Below, piece by piece: positions 48,730 to 56,867 of a stretch of 64,000 bases of DNA. The notes below the pieces were generated by a model. The model did no database searches, was not told where the DNA came from, and worked only from the letters and a program-made list of their open reading frames with translations. Source of the DNA: Demequina muriae (GTDB lineage: Bacteria > Actinomycetota > Actinomycetes > Actinomycetales > Demequinaceae); assembly GCF_030418295.1 (NCBI RefSeq), contig NZ_JAUHQA010000001.1, positions 1,364,001 through 1,428,000 on the forward strand, written 5' to 3'. The position numbers and the translations under genes were made by a program. The number at the start of each line of letters is the position of its first letter. Within the stretch, counting starts at the first letter, position 1.

Positions 48730-51177
48730 ATGAACACGGCACTGGGGGTGGCGGTGCTGGTGCCGCTCGGCGTTGCTGCGGCGATCGACCTCGTGTGGAT
48801 GGGGCTCGCCCTCGGCGCCCTGCTGCGCAAGTTCGGCGGCAATCCCGTTCACGCCTGGATACCGGTGCAGCGCTGGATCGCGGCCGCGCGCGAGGGCCGT
48901 GTCGCGACCCTTCCCGTGGCGATCTCCCGGTCGGTCGAGTTCGTGGGCGCGGTCGTGGCGGTCACCGCTGTGGTGGCGACGATCGCGTTCGACACCGCGC
49001 CTTCTGCCGTGCGCATGACGATGATCGTGGGTCTGATCATGTGGCTGCTCGGCGGACTCGTCGGGTGGGTCATGTGGATCTCCGGTGCCGGCACCATCGA
49101 GCTGCGGATGCGCGCGCCGCGAGGGCTGACGTGGCTCGCCGCGATCGCCCCGGCGATCTGGGCCTCGGTCCTCGGCTGGGGTTCCTACCAGGCCACCGGC
49201 CGTGGCGTGACGGCCAACGCCGCTGCCGCGGGCGCGGCGTCCGGTCCGACGAACCGCGGCGGGCCGGCCGCGCAGCCCGAGGAGACTGCCGCGCTGGCGA
49301 GCGGATCGCTCGCCACGACGGACACGCGTGCCGCGGCTCCCGCGGAGCCGCCATCGGCGGCCATCGAGACCGCGCCGGCGCCCAGCGCACCGCCCGCCGC
49401 CGATGAAGTCTCGGCGAAGGCGGACGCGGCGAATGAAAGCACGGCCGCTCCCACTCCCCGCGCGCCGGCCGCAGGTGCCCATGAGCCCTCCTGGATGACG
49501 GGCGATGGCGGCGCGACGGTGGCGCAGCGGTGGGCGGGCTTCGGCGCGGATTCCTCGCCCGACGTCGCGGCGCGCCCCTCCCCGGACGGCGACTCCTCTC
49601 CCTATGAGCCGGGAGCGATCGGCGCCGCCGCACGGAAGGACGGCGTGCGCGTGGTCGGGCCCCAGGCCGACCGTACGAGCGACCCAGAGGTCTCCGGCGA
49701 CGACTGGCCCGACCAGCCGGCCGCCAGTCGCGTGACGTCCCTTCCCGAGGGCACCGCCGACGCTGAGGCGCCCCCATCGACCGCCACTCCATCGTCGCCT
49801 GCGGCGACCACCGCCCCCGCCCCCGGCGCACCAGCCCCGACCACCCCGTCGGCGGCTGCCGATGTCGCTCCGCTCCCGCCGGGGTGGCAGGGCCTGTCGC
49901 CCGCAGGCACGGCAGAGGCGCCGACGGCGTCTCCAGTCGACGGCGTGTCCTCTCCCACGCCGTCGGAGCGGCCGTCGTCGCCTGCTGATGCGGAAGAGTC
50001 GCGTCCTGACCTCGATGGTGCCGACGAGAGGCCCTCGCCGATGCCGCCTGCGGAGGCACCCCAGGAGTCGCTCGCTCGCGACAACGACGGCGCAGGGGCG
50101 GACCCACGTGCGGCGACGCCGACCACGCCGCCCTCAGAGCCGTCGCCCGCGACGGCGGCTGTCCCGCACGTGCCGCCGCCCTCGGCGGCCTCTCCTTACC
50201 TGAAGCGGCTCTCGCCGTACATGACGGGCGATGCGGTGACTCCGGCCGCAGCCGCGCCCGACTCGCGACGCCAGCGCCGGGCGCAGGAACCTGACGGGCC
50301 ACGCCCTCACGACCCCCGCCCAGACCAGCCCGGCCCAGACCAGCCCGGCCCAGACCAGCCCGGCCCAGACCAGCCCCGCCCGGATGCTCCCCATGCGGAT
50401 GCCCCCGGCGCAGCGGCCCCGGCCGTCGACGCGCCGCCGGTCGACACGCCGCCGGTCGACACGCCACCAGTTGTGCCGAGCATCGCGTCGCCCCCGACGC
50501 CGGCCGTGCCCTCGACACCTGTCCCGACCCCGGCATCGGCCCCCACGCCCATCCCGCCGCCACCGGACCTCGGCGATGCCGCACTCCCTGACTCGCCACT
50601 CGACGCGACACCCGCGACGCCCTCGTTCGCACCCCTGCCGCCGAGCACGCCGTCGCCGAGCACGCCGTCGACAGCCGGGGCCGCCGGCTCGGTCGCCCAC
50701 GAGCCCCCTGCCACCGCATCGGCCGCGAGCAGCGCGTTGCCTGAGCCCGCACCTGTGCCGACCGCCGCCCCGCCATCGCCCCCCGCAGGTGCGATTCCAG
50801 CGAGCGACAGCGACGATGACGACGACCACACCGTCATCGCGTCGCGGAAGCGCGAGACGTGGGTCCTCGAGGTCGAGGGCGGGGCGTCCTACGGGCTGGG
50901 GAGCGAGAGCGTCGTGCTGGGCCGCTCGACGGCCGCCGCGATCCCGGGCCGCCTCGGCGTCGACGATCCCACGCGCACGCTCTCGAAGCTCCACGCGGAG
51001 CTCGAACCCCGCAACGGCGGGTGGTGGGTGCGCGACCTCGGGTCCACCAACGGCACCTACGTGCGCGCCGAGGACGGCACCGAGCGCGAGGTCGGCGACG
51101 ACGGCGCGCTTGTCGACGGCGACCTGATCCTCGGCGACCTGGTGGCTCGGATCGTCGTCGCCGAGGACCGCCGATGA
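48730..51177 (+). CDS. Membrane FHA-domain protein with a long Pro/Ala-rich linker
   Basis: The 815-residue protein has three to four N-terminal membrane helices (1-160), then a disordered Ala/Pro/Ser/Thr linker of about 530 residues including DNA-level tandem repeats. A DDDDHTVIASRKRE motif with Thr701 follows, and a C-terminal FHA domain (about 712-812: GRSTAA, SKLHAE, DLGSTNGTYVRA). Thr701 beside the FHA domain resembles the GarA/OdhI switch, where phosphorylation folds back onto the FHA site. It is the likely phosphothreonine reader for the cluster kinase. Its stop overlaps the phosphatase start. Confidence 0.9.
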   Translation: MNTALGVAVLVPLGVAAAIDLVWMGLALGALLRKFGGNPVHAWIPVQRWIAAAREGRVATLPVAISRSVEFVGAVVAVTAVVATIAFDTAPSAVRMTMIVGLIMWLLGGLVGWVMWISGAGTIELRMRAPRGLTWLAAIAPAIWASVLGWGSYQATGRGVTANAAAAGAASGPTNRGGPAAQPEETAALASGSLATTDTRAAAPAEPPSAAIETAPAPSAPPAADEVSAKADAANESTAAPTPRAPAAGAHEPSWMTGDGGATVAQRWAGFGADSSPDVAARPSPDGDSSPYEPGAIGAAARKDGVRVVGPQADRTSDPEVSGDDWPDQPAASRVTSLPEGTADAEAPPSTATPSSPAATTAPAPGAPAPTTPSAAADVAPLPPGWQGLSPAGTAEAPTASPVDGVSSPTPSERPSSPADAEESRPDLDGADERPSPMPPAEAPQESLARDNDGAGADPRAATPTTPPSEPSPATAAVPHVPPPSAASPYLKRLSPYMTGDAVTPAAAAPDSRRQRRAQEPDGPRPHDPRPDQPGPDQPGPDQPGPDQPRPDAPHADAPGAAAPAVDAPPVDTPPVDTPPVVPSIASPPTPAVPSTPVPTPASAPTPIPPPPDLGDAALPDSPLDATPATPSFAPLPPSTPSPSTPSTAGAAGSVAHEPPATASAASSALPEPAPVPTAAPPSPPAGAIPASDSDDDDDHTVIASRKRETWVLEVEGGASYGLGSESVVLGRSTAAAIPGRLGVDDPTRTLSKLHAELEPRNGGWWVRDLGSTNGTYVRAEDGTEREVGDDGALVDGDLILGDLVARIVVAEDRR
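50321..50380 (+). repeat. Four 15-bp tandem repeats within the FHA protein linker
   Basis: The unit CAGACCAGCCCGGCC is repeated three times exactly and a fourth time with one change, encoding PDQPG repeats. Shorter 15-bp units (GTCGACACGCCGCCG, PPVDT) lie at about 50430-50470. The repeats keep frame, so length changes would alter linker length only. Confidence 0.9.
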
Positions 51178-51992
51178 ACGTCGCATGGTGCGCGGGCGCC
51201 GGCGCCACCGATCCTGGTGGGCGCGCTCGCAACGAGGACGCCTTCCTGAGCCTCGGTCCGGTCCACGTGGTCGCGGACGGCATGGGGGGACATGTGGCGG
51301 GAGCGGCGGCGAGCACCGCCGTGGTGGAGGCCTTCCGTCCGCTCGCAGAGGCATCGCCAGTGACGCCCCACGACGTGGTGACGACGGTCGAGCGCGCGCA
51401 GCGCGACGTCGAGCGCGTCAGTGAGCAGGCGGGCGGCAACTCCGGCTCCACGCTCACCGGAGCCATCGCGGTGGAGCACGACGGTCATCCCTGGTGGATG
51501 GTCATCAACGTCGGCGACTCCCGGGTGTACTCGCTGTACGGGGGGAGCGTGTCGCAGATCACCGTCGACCACTCCTACGTGCAGGAGCTCGTGGACCGCG
51601 GCGACATCACCCCCGCCCAGGCAGAGGTGCATCCGGACCGCAACATCGTGACGCGGGCCATCGGCGACGGCCTGCGTGACTTCGATGCCTGGCTGGTGCC
51701 CGCGATGCCCGGATGCAGGCTCGTGGTCGCCAGCGACGGACTCATGAAGGCGATGTCCGATGCGCGCATCGGCTCGATCGCGGCGCTGGCCGGGGAGGCG
51801 GGCCTCGCGGCGAGTCGCCTGGTCGAGGCCGCGGTGGAGGCCGGCGCGAGCGACAACGTCACGGTGGTGGTGGCGGACACTCTCCATGCGCAGACCAGCG
51901 ACGATGCGGACCCGTCCCCCTGGCGCTCGTGGGGACTGAGGAACGATGATGACGACACCACCGTAGCGGGACGCCGCCGGGAGCGCGTGTGA
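51174..51992 (+). CDS. Cytosolic PP2C-type Ser/Thr phosphatase of the cluster
   Basis: The protein is 272 residues long from the ATG at 51174, inside the FHA gene stop. PP2C motifs RARNEDAF, VVADGMGGH, NVGDSRVY, ASDGLMKAMSD and ASDNVT are all present. Unlike PstP it has no membrane helix. Its C-terminus ends with DDDDTTVAGRRRERV (Thr262/Thr263), the same acidic-Thr-basic motif found in its neighbours. It probably reverses the cluster kinase. Confidence 0.92.
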   Translation: MNVAWCAGAGATDPGGRARNEDAFLSLGPVHVVADGMGGHVAGAAASTAVVEAFRPLAEASPVTPHDVVTTVERAQRDVERVSEQAGGNSGSTLTGAIAVEHDGHPWWMVINVGDSRVYSLYGGSVSQITVDHSYVQELVDRGDITPAQAEVHPDRNIVTRAIGDGLRDFDAWLVPAMPGCRLVVASDGLMKAMSDARIGSIAALAGEAGLAASRLVEAAVEAGASDNVTVVVADTLHAQTSDDADPSPWRSWGLRNDDDDTTVAGRRRERV

Positions 51993-52765
51993 CCCCCGAC
52001 GAACGCGATCATTCTTCGCCACCAGATGACGCAGCCCAGTCCGACGATGAGACGCGCGTCGTGCCGCGTCGTCGTGCGGGGAGTCCACAGGCCGTGAACG
52101 AGGATCGTGACGACGATGCTGACGACGCCACTCGCCTGACGTCGCGACGCAGGCCCACGTCGGACGATGACGACGACCCCGATGGCGCGACGCGGATCGT
52201 GACCCGCCGCGGACGCGGCGAGGACGCATCGGCCGCCCACCCTGATGCCGCGATGGAGGGCGCTCGCGACCTCGACGACGCGACGCGGCTCTCGTCCCGA
52301 TCGGCCGGGCACGAACCCGACGCGACCCGGCTCTCGTCCCGATCCGGCGCTCCTGTGGCCGAGCCTCAGGAGGACGCGACGCAGCTGGCCAGGCCACGCG
52401 GCGGACCAGGCGAGTCCGGTGCGCCAGGGGGCTGGAGGCGTGGCACGAGACCGGGCGAGCTGCCGGACGGCTATGAGTCGCATGAGGTCTCTCGCGGCAC
52501 CTTCGGCGAGCGGGACGGAGCGTATGGTCCGCGTGCCGCGTCGTCCGCGACGGAGGTTCCGCGACTCGAGGATGGACCGCCTCCCGCTCGGGCCGATGCG
52601 CGGGAGGCGCCTGCGGTCGTCGCACCGGCGGAGGCCGCGCGGCGGCGTGTCGCTGAGCGACGTCGGCGGCTGCTGACGGCGATGGGGGTGGCCGCTGCCC
52701 TCGCCGCCGTCGTGACTCTCGCGGTGCTCGCCATCGTCTTCCTGTCGGGAGCTGGCGAGCCCTGA
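51989..52765 (+). CDS. Multi-motif tail-anchored membrane protein, probable kinase substrate
   Basis: The 258-residue protein is highly charged and mostly disordered, with one membrane helix at the C-terminus (about 224-255), so the bulk faces the cytosol. It carries six spaced copies of a D-(D/A/E)-(A)-T-R-(L/I/V)-x-S/T-R type motif with Thr at 22, 48, 68, 99, 113 and 131. These resemble phospho-acceptor sites and the single motifs in the cluster FHA protein and phosphatase. The start overlaps the phosphatase stop (GTGA). I recognise no family; a scaffold recruiting FHA domains is inferred. Confidence 0.75.
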   Translation: MTPDERDHSSPPDDAAQSDDETRVVPRRRAGSPQAVNEDRDDDADDATRLTSRRRPTSDDDDDPDGATRIVTRRGRGEDASAAHPDAAMEGARDLDDATRLSSRSAGHEPDATRLSSRSGAPVAEPQEDATQLARPRGGPGESGAPGGWRRGTRPGELPDGYESHEVSRGTFGERDGAYGPRAASSATEVPRLEDGPPPARADAREAPAVVAPAEAARRRVAERRRRLLTAMGVAAALAAVVTLAVLAIVFLSGAGEP

Positions 52766-52878
52766 CCCCCGGGGCAGCGCATCGGCGCTCCCGCACGGGC
52801 CCTCGCTGACCCCGCCCATCCCGGCGTGCGTCGCGTGCTGACGGCGACCAGTGGGGCCCGATCGCGTAGGTTGGACAT

Positions 52879-54012
52879 GTGACTTCTCAGACGTCTCCGC
52901 TGCATGCCGAGCACATTGCCGACGGCGCCACCATGGTCGACTTCGCCGGGTGGCAGATGCCCATGCGATACGAGGGCGACATCGCCGAGCACCAGGCGGT
53001 ACGCACCGCGGCGGGGCTGTTCGACCTCTCGCACATGGGCGAGCTGATGGTGAGGGGTGCGGACGCGGCGGCGGCCCTCGACTACGCGTTCGTGGGGCAG
53101 TTGAGCCGGGTTCCGCTGTGGGGCGCGAAGTACACGATGATGTGCGCGCCGGACGGGGGCGTGATCGACGACGTCATCGTCTATCGCCGCGACTGGGACC
53201 ACTTCATGGTGGTCGCCAATGCCGCCAACCGCGAGGTGGTGCTCTCGCAGCTGCGGTCCCGCATCCACGAGGGCGGCTTCGACGCCGCGGTCGAGGATGA
53301 GACGCACGAGATCGCACTGATCGCCATCCAGGGGCCCGCCGCGGAGTCCATCACGGCGTCGATGTGCGAGCTGGGCGCGGAGGACATCGTTGCGCTGAAG
53401 TACTACAAGGCGTCCAACGTGCTGCTCGAGGGTGGCATCCACGCCTTCGCCGCCCGGACGGGCTACACCGGCGAGGACGGCTTCGAGCTGTTCGTGCCCG
53501 CGGACCGGGCGGGCGCTGTGTGGCGCCTCGCGATGGAGCGTGGCGACGCCGCGGGGCTGACGCCGTGCGGTCTCGCCTCTCGCGACTCGTTGCGACTCGA
53601 GGCGGGCATGCCGCTGTACGGGCGCGAGCTCAGTCATGACACCACCCCCTTCGAAGCGGGGCTCGGCCGCATCGTGGCGTTCGGGCGCGAAGGCGGGCCC
53701 GCCCGCGGGGACTTCGTGGGCCGGACCGCTCTCGAGCGGGCTCGCGACGAGGGGCCGCAGAAGGTCCTGGTCGGCTTGTCCGGTGAGGGCCGACGGTCGC
53801 CGCGCACGGGCTACCCCGTGACCGACGCGGACGATCGCCAGATCGGCATCGTCACCTCTGGTGCTCCGTCGCCCACCCTCGGTCACCCGATCGCGATGGC
53901 GTACGTGCCGCCGCAGCTCGCGGAGATCGGCACCGAGGTCGTCGTCGACGTCAGGGGACGCCGGGAGCCGATGCGCGTCGTGGCGCTACCGTTCTACACG
54001 CGGGGCGGCTAG
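52879..54012 (+). CDS. gcvT: Aminomethyltransferase, glycine cleavage T protein
   Basis: The 377-residue folate-dependent enzyme releases ammonia and methylene-THF from the GcvH-bound aminomethyl group. Family blocks TSPLHAEHIADGATMVDFAGW, LFDLSHMGEL and GYTGEDGFELF are present. It starts with GTG. No glycine-riboswitch-like paired aptamers are visible in the 113-base upstream gap. gcvH follows. Confidence 0.96.
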   Translation: MTSQTSPLHAEHIADGATMVDFAGWQMPMRYEGDIAEHQAVRTAAGLFDLSHMGELMVRGADAAAALDYAFVGQLSRVPLWGAKYTMMCAPDGGVIDDVIVYRRDWDHFMVVANAANREVVLSQLRSRIHEGGFDAAVEDETHEIALIAIQGPAAESITASMCELGAEDIVALKYYKASNVLLEGGIHAFAARTGYTGEDGFELFVPADRAGAVWRLAMERGDAAGLTPCGLASRDSLRLEAGMPLYGRELSHDTTPFEAGLGRIVAFGREGGPARGDFVGRTALERARDEGPQKVLVGLSGEGRRSPRTGYPVTDADDRQIGIVTSGAPSPTLGHPIAMAYVPPQLAEIGTEVVVDVRGRREPMRVVALPFYTRGG

Positions 54013-54065
54013 CCTCGTGCCCATGGTCTCGAAGGCCACGTGTCACAAGCGAAAGGTGGGCCGTC

Positions 54066-54449
54066 ATGCCGGAGATTCCTGAGGACCTGCAGTACTCGGC
54101 GGAGCACGAGTGGGTGCGCGGCGAGCTCGTGGAGGGTTCCGTCGTCACGGTGGGAATCACCGCCTACGCGGCCGATGCGCTCGGCGACGTGGTCTATGTC
54201 GAGGCGCCCGAGGTCGGTGCGGCGGTCGTCGCGGGCCAGGTATGCGGGGAGCTCGAGTCCACCAAGGCCGTGAGTGAGCTGTACTCGCCGGTCACGGGCA
54301 CCGTCGCCGAGGTCAACCCCGCGCTCGAATCAGCGCCGGACCTCATCAACTCCGACGTCTACGGCGAGGGGTGGATCTTCACCGTCACGCTCGCCGAGGA
54401 GCCCGCGAGCCTGCTCGACCCTGCGGCCTACGCAGGCACGACGGCGTAA
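54066..54449 (+). CDS. gcvH: Glycine cleavage system H protein
   Basis: The 127-residue lipoyl carrier has attachment Lys67 in GELESTKAVSELYSP and the family start YSAEHEW. It shuttles the aminomethyl arm between P, T and L proteins and lies 53 bases after gcvT. No lpd or lipoylation gene is in the window. Confidence 0.97.
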   Translation: MPEIPEDLQYSAEHEWVRGELVEGSVVTVGITAYAADALGDVVYVEAPEVGAAVVAGQVCGELESTKAVSELYSPVTGTVAEVNPALESAPDLINSDVYGEGWIFTVTLAEEPASLLDPAAYAGTTA

Positions 54450-54453
54450 CGCC

Positions 54454-54972
54454 ATGGGCGGCCGCTCCTCGACCAGGCTCGTCGTCGCTGCGGCGATCAC
54501 TGACGACCTGCTGGTGCCGCGCACACTGCTCGCGGCGCGACGAACGGCGCCCGATGCGCTCGCGGGGCTCTGGGAGTTCCCGGGAGGCAAGGTGGAGCGG
54601 GGTGAGAGCGTCGAGCAGGCGCTCCGGCGAGAGCTCCGCGAGGAGCTGGGCGTCGAGATCGAGATCGGCGACGAGATTCCCGGGCCCGACGACGGTCGCG
54701 GGGTCGACGACCAATGCGGCGACGAACCGGTGTGGATGCTGCGCCCCGGCGATGCCGATGTGGAGCGTCTGGTGATGAGGGTCTGGTGGGCTCGTGTGCT
54801 GCCTGGCGCCGACGGTGCGACGGTCGAGCCGCGGCCCCTGCAGGACCACGACGAGCTCCGGGTGCTGGAGCCGGGCGGATGGCGCGATGTGGCCTGGCTG
54901 CCGGCCGACAAGCGCATCGTGGATGCCCTGCTGCAGGACGCCACCGATCGTCACCGCCGCGCTTACTGCTGA
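54454..54972 (+). CDS. Nudix hydrolase, MutT-like
   Basis: The protein is 172 residues long from the ATG at 54454, four bases after gcvH. The Nudix box is complete (GGKVERGESVEQALRRELRE then ELGV). The N-terminus (VVAAAITDDLLVPRTLLAARR, WEFPGGK) is like MutT-type 8-oxo-dGTPases. An acidic insertion of about 30 residues (GPDDGRGVDDQCGDEP, then MLRPGDADVE) follows the Nudix box. The substrate is not certain. Confidence 0.88.
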   Translation: MGGRSSTRLVVAAAITDDLLVPRTLLAARRTAPDALAGLWEFPGGKVERGESVEQALRRELREELGVEIEIGDEIPGPDDGRGVDDQCGDEPVWMLRPGDADVERLVMRVWWARVLPGADGATVEPRPLQDHDELRVLEPGGWRDVAWLPADKRIVDALLQDATDRHRRAYC

Positions 54973-55006
54973 CGGCCCGCCGCGGCGGCGCCTCAGGATG
55001 CGCTCA

Positions 55007-55819
55007 TCAGGCCTCATCGGCCCTCTCGGGCTCGTCCCACCCTGCTTGGGGCGTGGCACACGTGCCTCGGAAGACGTACTGCGAGGGACGCTTCCGCTGG
55101 CTGCTGGTCCAGTCGATCGGTGGCCGGCGCTGCTCGTCGGGCACGTAGCCAAGCCGGTAGACGGCCATGAGCTCGAGATCGTCCGGAACTTCGAGCAGCG
55201 CCACGATCTCGTCCCACCGCCCAGGAACCTCCATGGGGAACGAGATGAACTGGATGCCCATGCCGAGCTGGACGGTGGTGAGCCAGACGTTCTCCATCGC
55301 CGCCCCCATGCTGAACACCGAGTAGAACGAGGACAGCTCTCCGGGTCGGTACTCGTTGCGGTCGAGCATCACGCCTAACAGCAGCGGAGAGCCGGCAACC
55401 AGCTTGCGGTTCTCCGCGCCGAGGGTCTGCGGCACGCGCATGGTGTTCATGAGCTTCTGCCCACGAGCAGTGAACACCTGATTGGTGAACGGGCGCAGCG
55501 GTGCGGGAAGCCGGTCGAAGAGCATCCCGTCGCGCCGGCGCTCCATCTCCTCCTTGCTGAACCGGAAGTACGGCTTGTAGCGCTCGAAGAACGTGCCGTT
55601 CGACATCGCCTCGGTCATGCTCTCGCCGCTGATCTGCGCTACTCGCTCGATGGTCGAGCGTTCCTCGACGATCACGAATCGCCACGGCTGGCTGTTCAGC
55701 TGCGACGGGGCACGGCCCGCCACCTCCATCAGGAGGCGTTGATGCTCCTCGGTGACCGGGTCGGGCAGGAAAGCCCCGTTGGTGGTCTTGCGGCGACGGA
55801 CGACGTCAAGGAATTCCAT
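55007..55819 (-). CDS. Nitroreductase-family flavoenzyme of the type III PKS operon
   Basis: The protein is 270 residues long from the ATG at 55819, after GGAGG. Nitroreductase signatures are [12 protein letters not shown] (FMN phosphate contact), [13 protein letters not shown], and a C-terminal [11 protein letters not shown]. It is the last gene of a four-gene coupled operon with a polyketide synthase and a methyltransferase, so it may reduce or oxidise the polyketide ring. Confidence 0.85.
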   Translation of the reverse strand: MEFLDVVRRRKTTNGAFLPDPVTEEHQRLLMEVAGRAPSQLNSQPWRFVIVEERSTIERVAQISGESMTEAMSNGTFFERYKPYFRFSKEEMERRRDGMLFDRLPAPLRPFTNQVFTARGQKLMNTMRVPQTLGAENRKLVAGSPLLLGVMLDRNEYRPGELSSFYSVFSMGAAMENVWLTTVQLGMGIQFISFPMEVPGRWDEIVALLEVPDDLELMAVYRLGYVPDEQRRPPIDWTSSQRKRPSQYVFRGTCATPQAGWDEPERADEA

Positions 55820-56169
55820 CAGTGCCTCCTCCAGGCGAGAATGAGCGCGGTCACGAACGACGGCGCCGCCATGCCGGCCACGGTCGCATGTCGACGCAGG
55901 CGTCCACCGGCATACGGCAGCGCCGCGAGCGGGCCGACGGCAAGCAGCAGCGGGAGACCGGCGGGCCTGCGCTGGACAGCGCTCGCGGCGAGTGCGAGTG
56001 CTGTCACTGAGCCGGTGGCAATGAACAGCGCGTGGTGGACCCAGTGGATGCGCCTGTTGTCGATCACACCGGTTGCCACCCCTAGCCCGAAGGCGACATT
56101 GGTGGCGTAGCACGCGGCTGCCATCGTGATCAGGCCCCGGGTCGCCCGTCCGTCCGGAGGCTGGCTCAT
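55819..56169 (-). CDS. Small membrane protein of the type III PKS operon
   Basis: The 116-residue protein has about four hydrophobic helices and conserved-looking polar residues (IHWVHHALF with two His). The start overlaps the methyltransferase stop (ATGA) and the stop overlaps the nitroreductase start (TGATG). No family is recognised. It could hold the lipid-like product or a partner enzyme at the membrane. Confidence 0.7.
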   Translation of the reverse strand: MSQPPDGRATRGLITMAAACYATNVAFGLGVATGVIDNRRIHWVHHALFIATGSVTALALAASAVQRRPAGLPLLLAVGPLAALPYAGGRLRRHATVAGMAAPSFVTALILAWRRH

Positions 56170-56867
56170 CCTCCGACTCTTTCATGGGTGAGTAGCAGCC
56201 GCTGGGGGAACATCGGCTCGACCCTCCATTCCGGGGGTACCTGCGCGCGCAGTTCAGGAGGCCGGTAGCTGCGGCGGATCGACAGCAGGCCGTCCTGGTG
56301 CACGAACGACCGTCGCGAGAGTGACACCGTCGCTGCCGCGTAGAGGTGATAGCCGAGGCGTCCTCGCGACAGGTCGTTGTGGATCACCAGGTGTCGCGAC
56401 AGGGCGAGACTGTCGTCCAGCAGCGAGCCCACCTCGTGCGCGTCGAGGTGGTGGAGGACGTGGTTCGAGATCACCATGTCGAACGTGTCGCCACGGGCGA
56501 CCAGGTCTGCGCTCGACGCCTGCTCGAAGCGGACATCCGCGGTGGGCAGCCGGCGGACGTGGAGGAGCGCGCGCGGGTCCGGATCGATGGCTGTGATGTG
56601 CAGCGCCAGTCCATCGTCGGCGGCCCACCGTGCGAGGGAGCGTGGAATGTCCCCGCCGCCGAAGCCGACGTCCAGCACTGTGGTCGGCGTGTGGGTACTC
56701 AGATGCGGCCGAATCCTTCCCCGGTAGATGCGGCGCCAGCCCGAGACCAGCCGGTTGACGGTGGTGAAGTGCCGGTAGGTGCGCTCGAGACGGTGGGGGT
56801 CGCAGTCCGGCTCGTCCATGAACTCTCGCGCCTCGGTGTCCCGACGGGCCATCCCACCGGACCTCAT
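56166..56867 (-). CDS. SAM-dependent methyltransferase of the type III PKS operon
   Basis: The 233-residue class I methyltransferase has SAM motif [13 protein letters not shown], motif II AIDPDP and [14 protein letters not shown]. The ATG at 56867 overlaps the PKS stop. It probably methylates the polyketide product; the O- or C-site is unknown. Confidence 0.88.
   Translation of the reverse strand: MRSGGMARRDTEAREFMDEPDCDPHRLERTYRHFTTVNRLVSGWRRIYRGRIRPHLSTHTPTTVLDVGFGGGDIPRSLARWAADDGLALHITAIDPDPRALLHVRRLPTADVRFEQASSADLVARGDTFDMVISNHVLHHLDAHEVGSLLDDSLALSRHLVIHNDLSRGRLGYHLYAAATVSLSRRSFVHQDGLLSIRRSYRPPELRAQVPPEWRVEPMFPQRLLLTHERVGG

Noticed and set aside
50321-50380. Short regularly spaced repeats resembling a CRISPR array
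   Set aside because: The repeats are contiguous 15-bp units in frame within a coding linker with no spacers and no cas genes.
52766-52878. Possible glycine riboswitch before gcvT
   Set aside because: The 113-base gap shows no tandem aptamer-like helices or conserved riboswitch core; too short and unstructured by eye.
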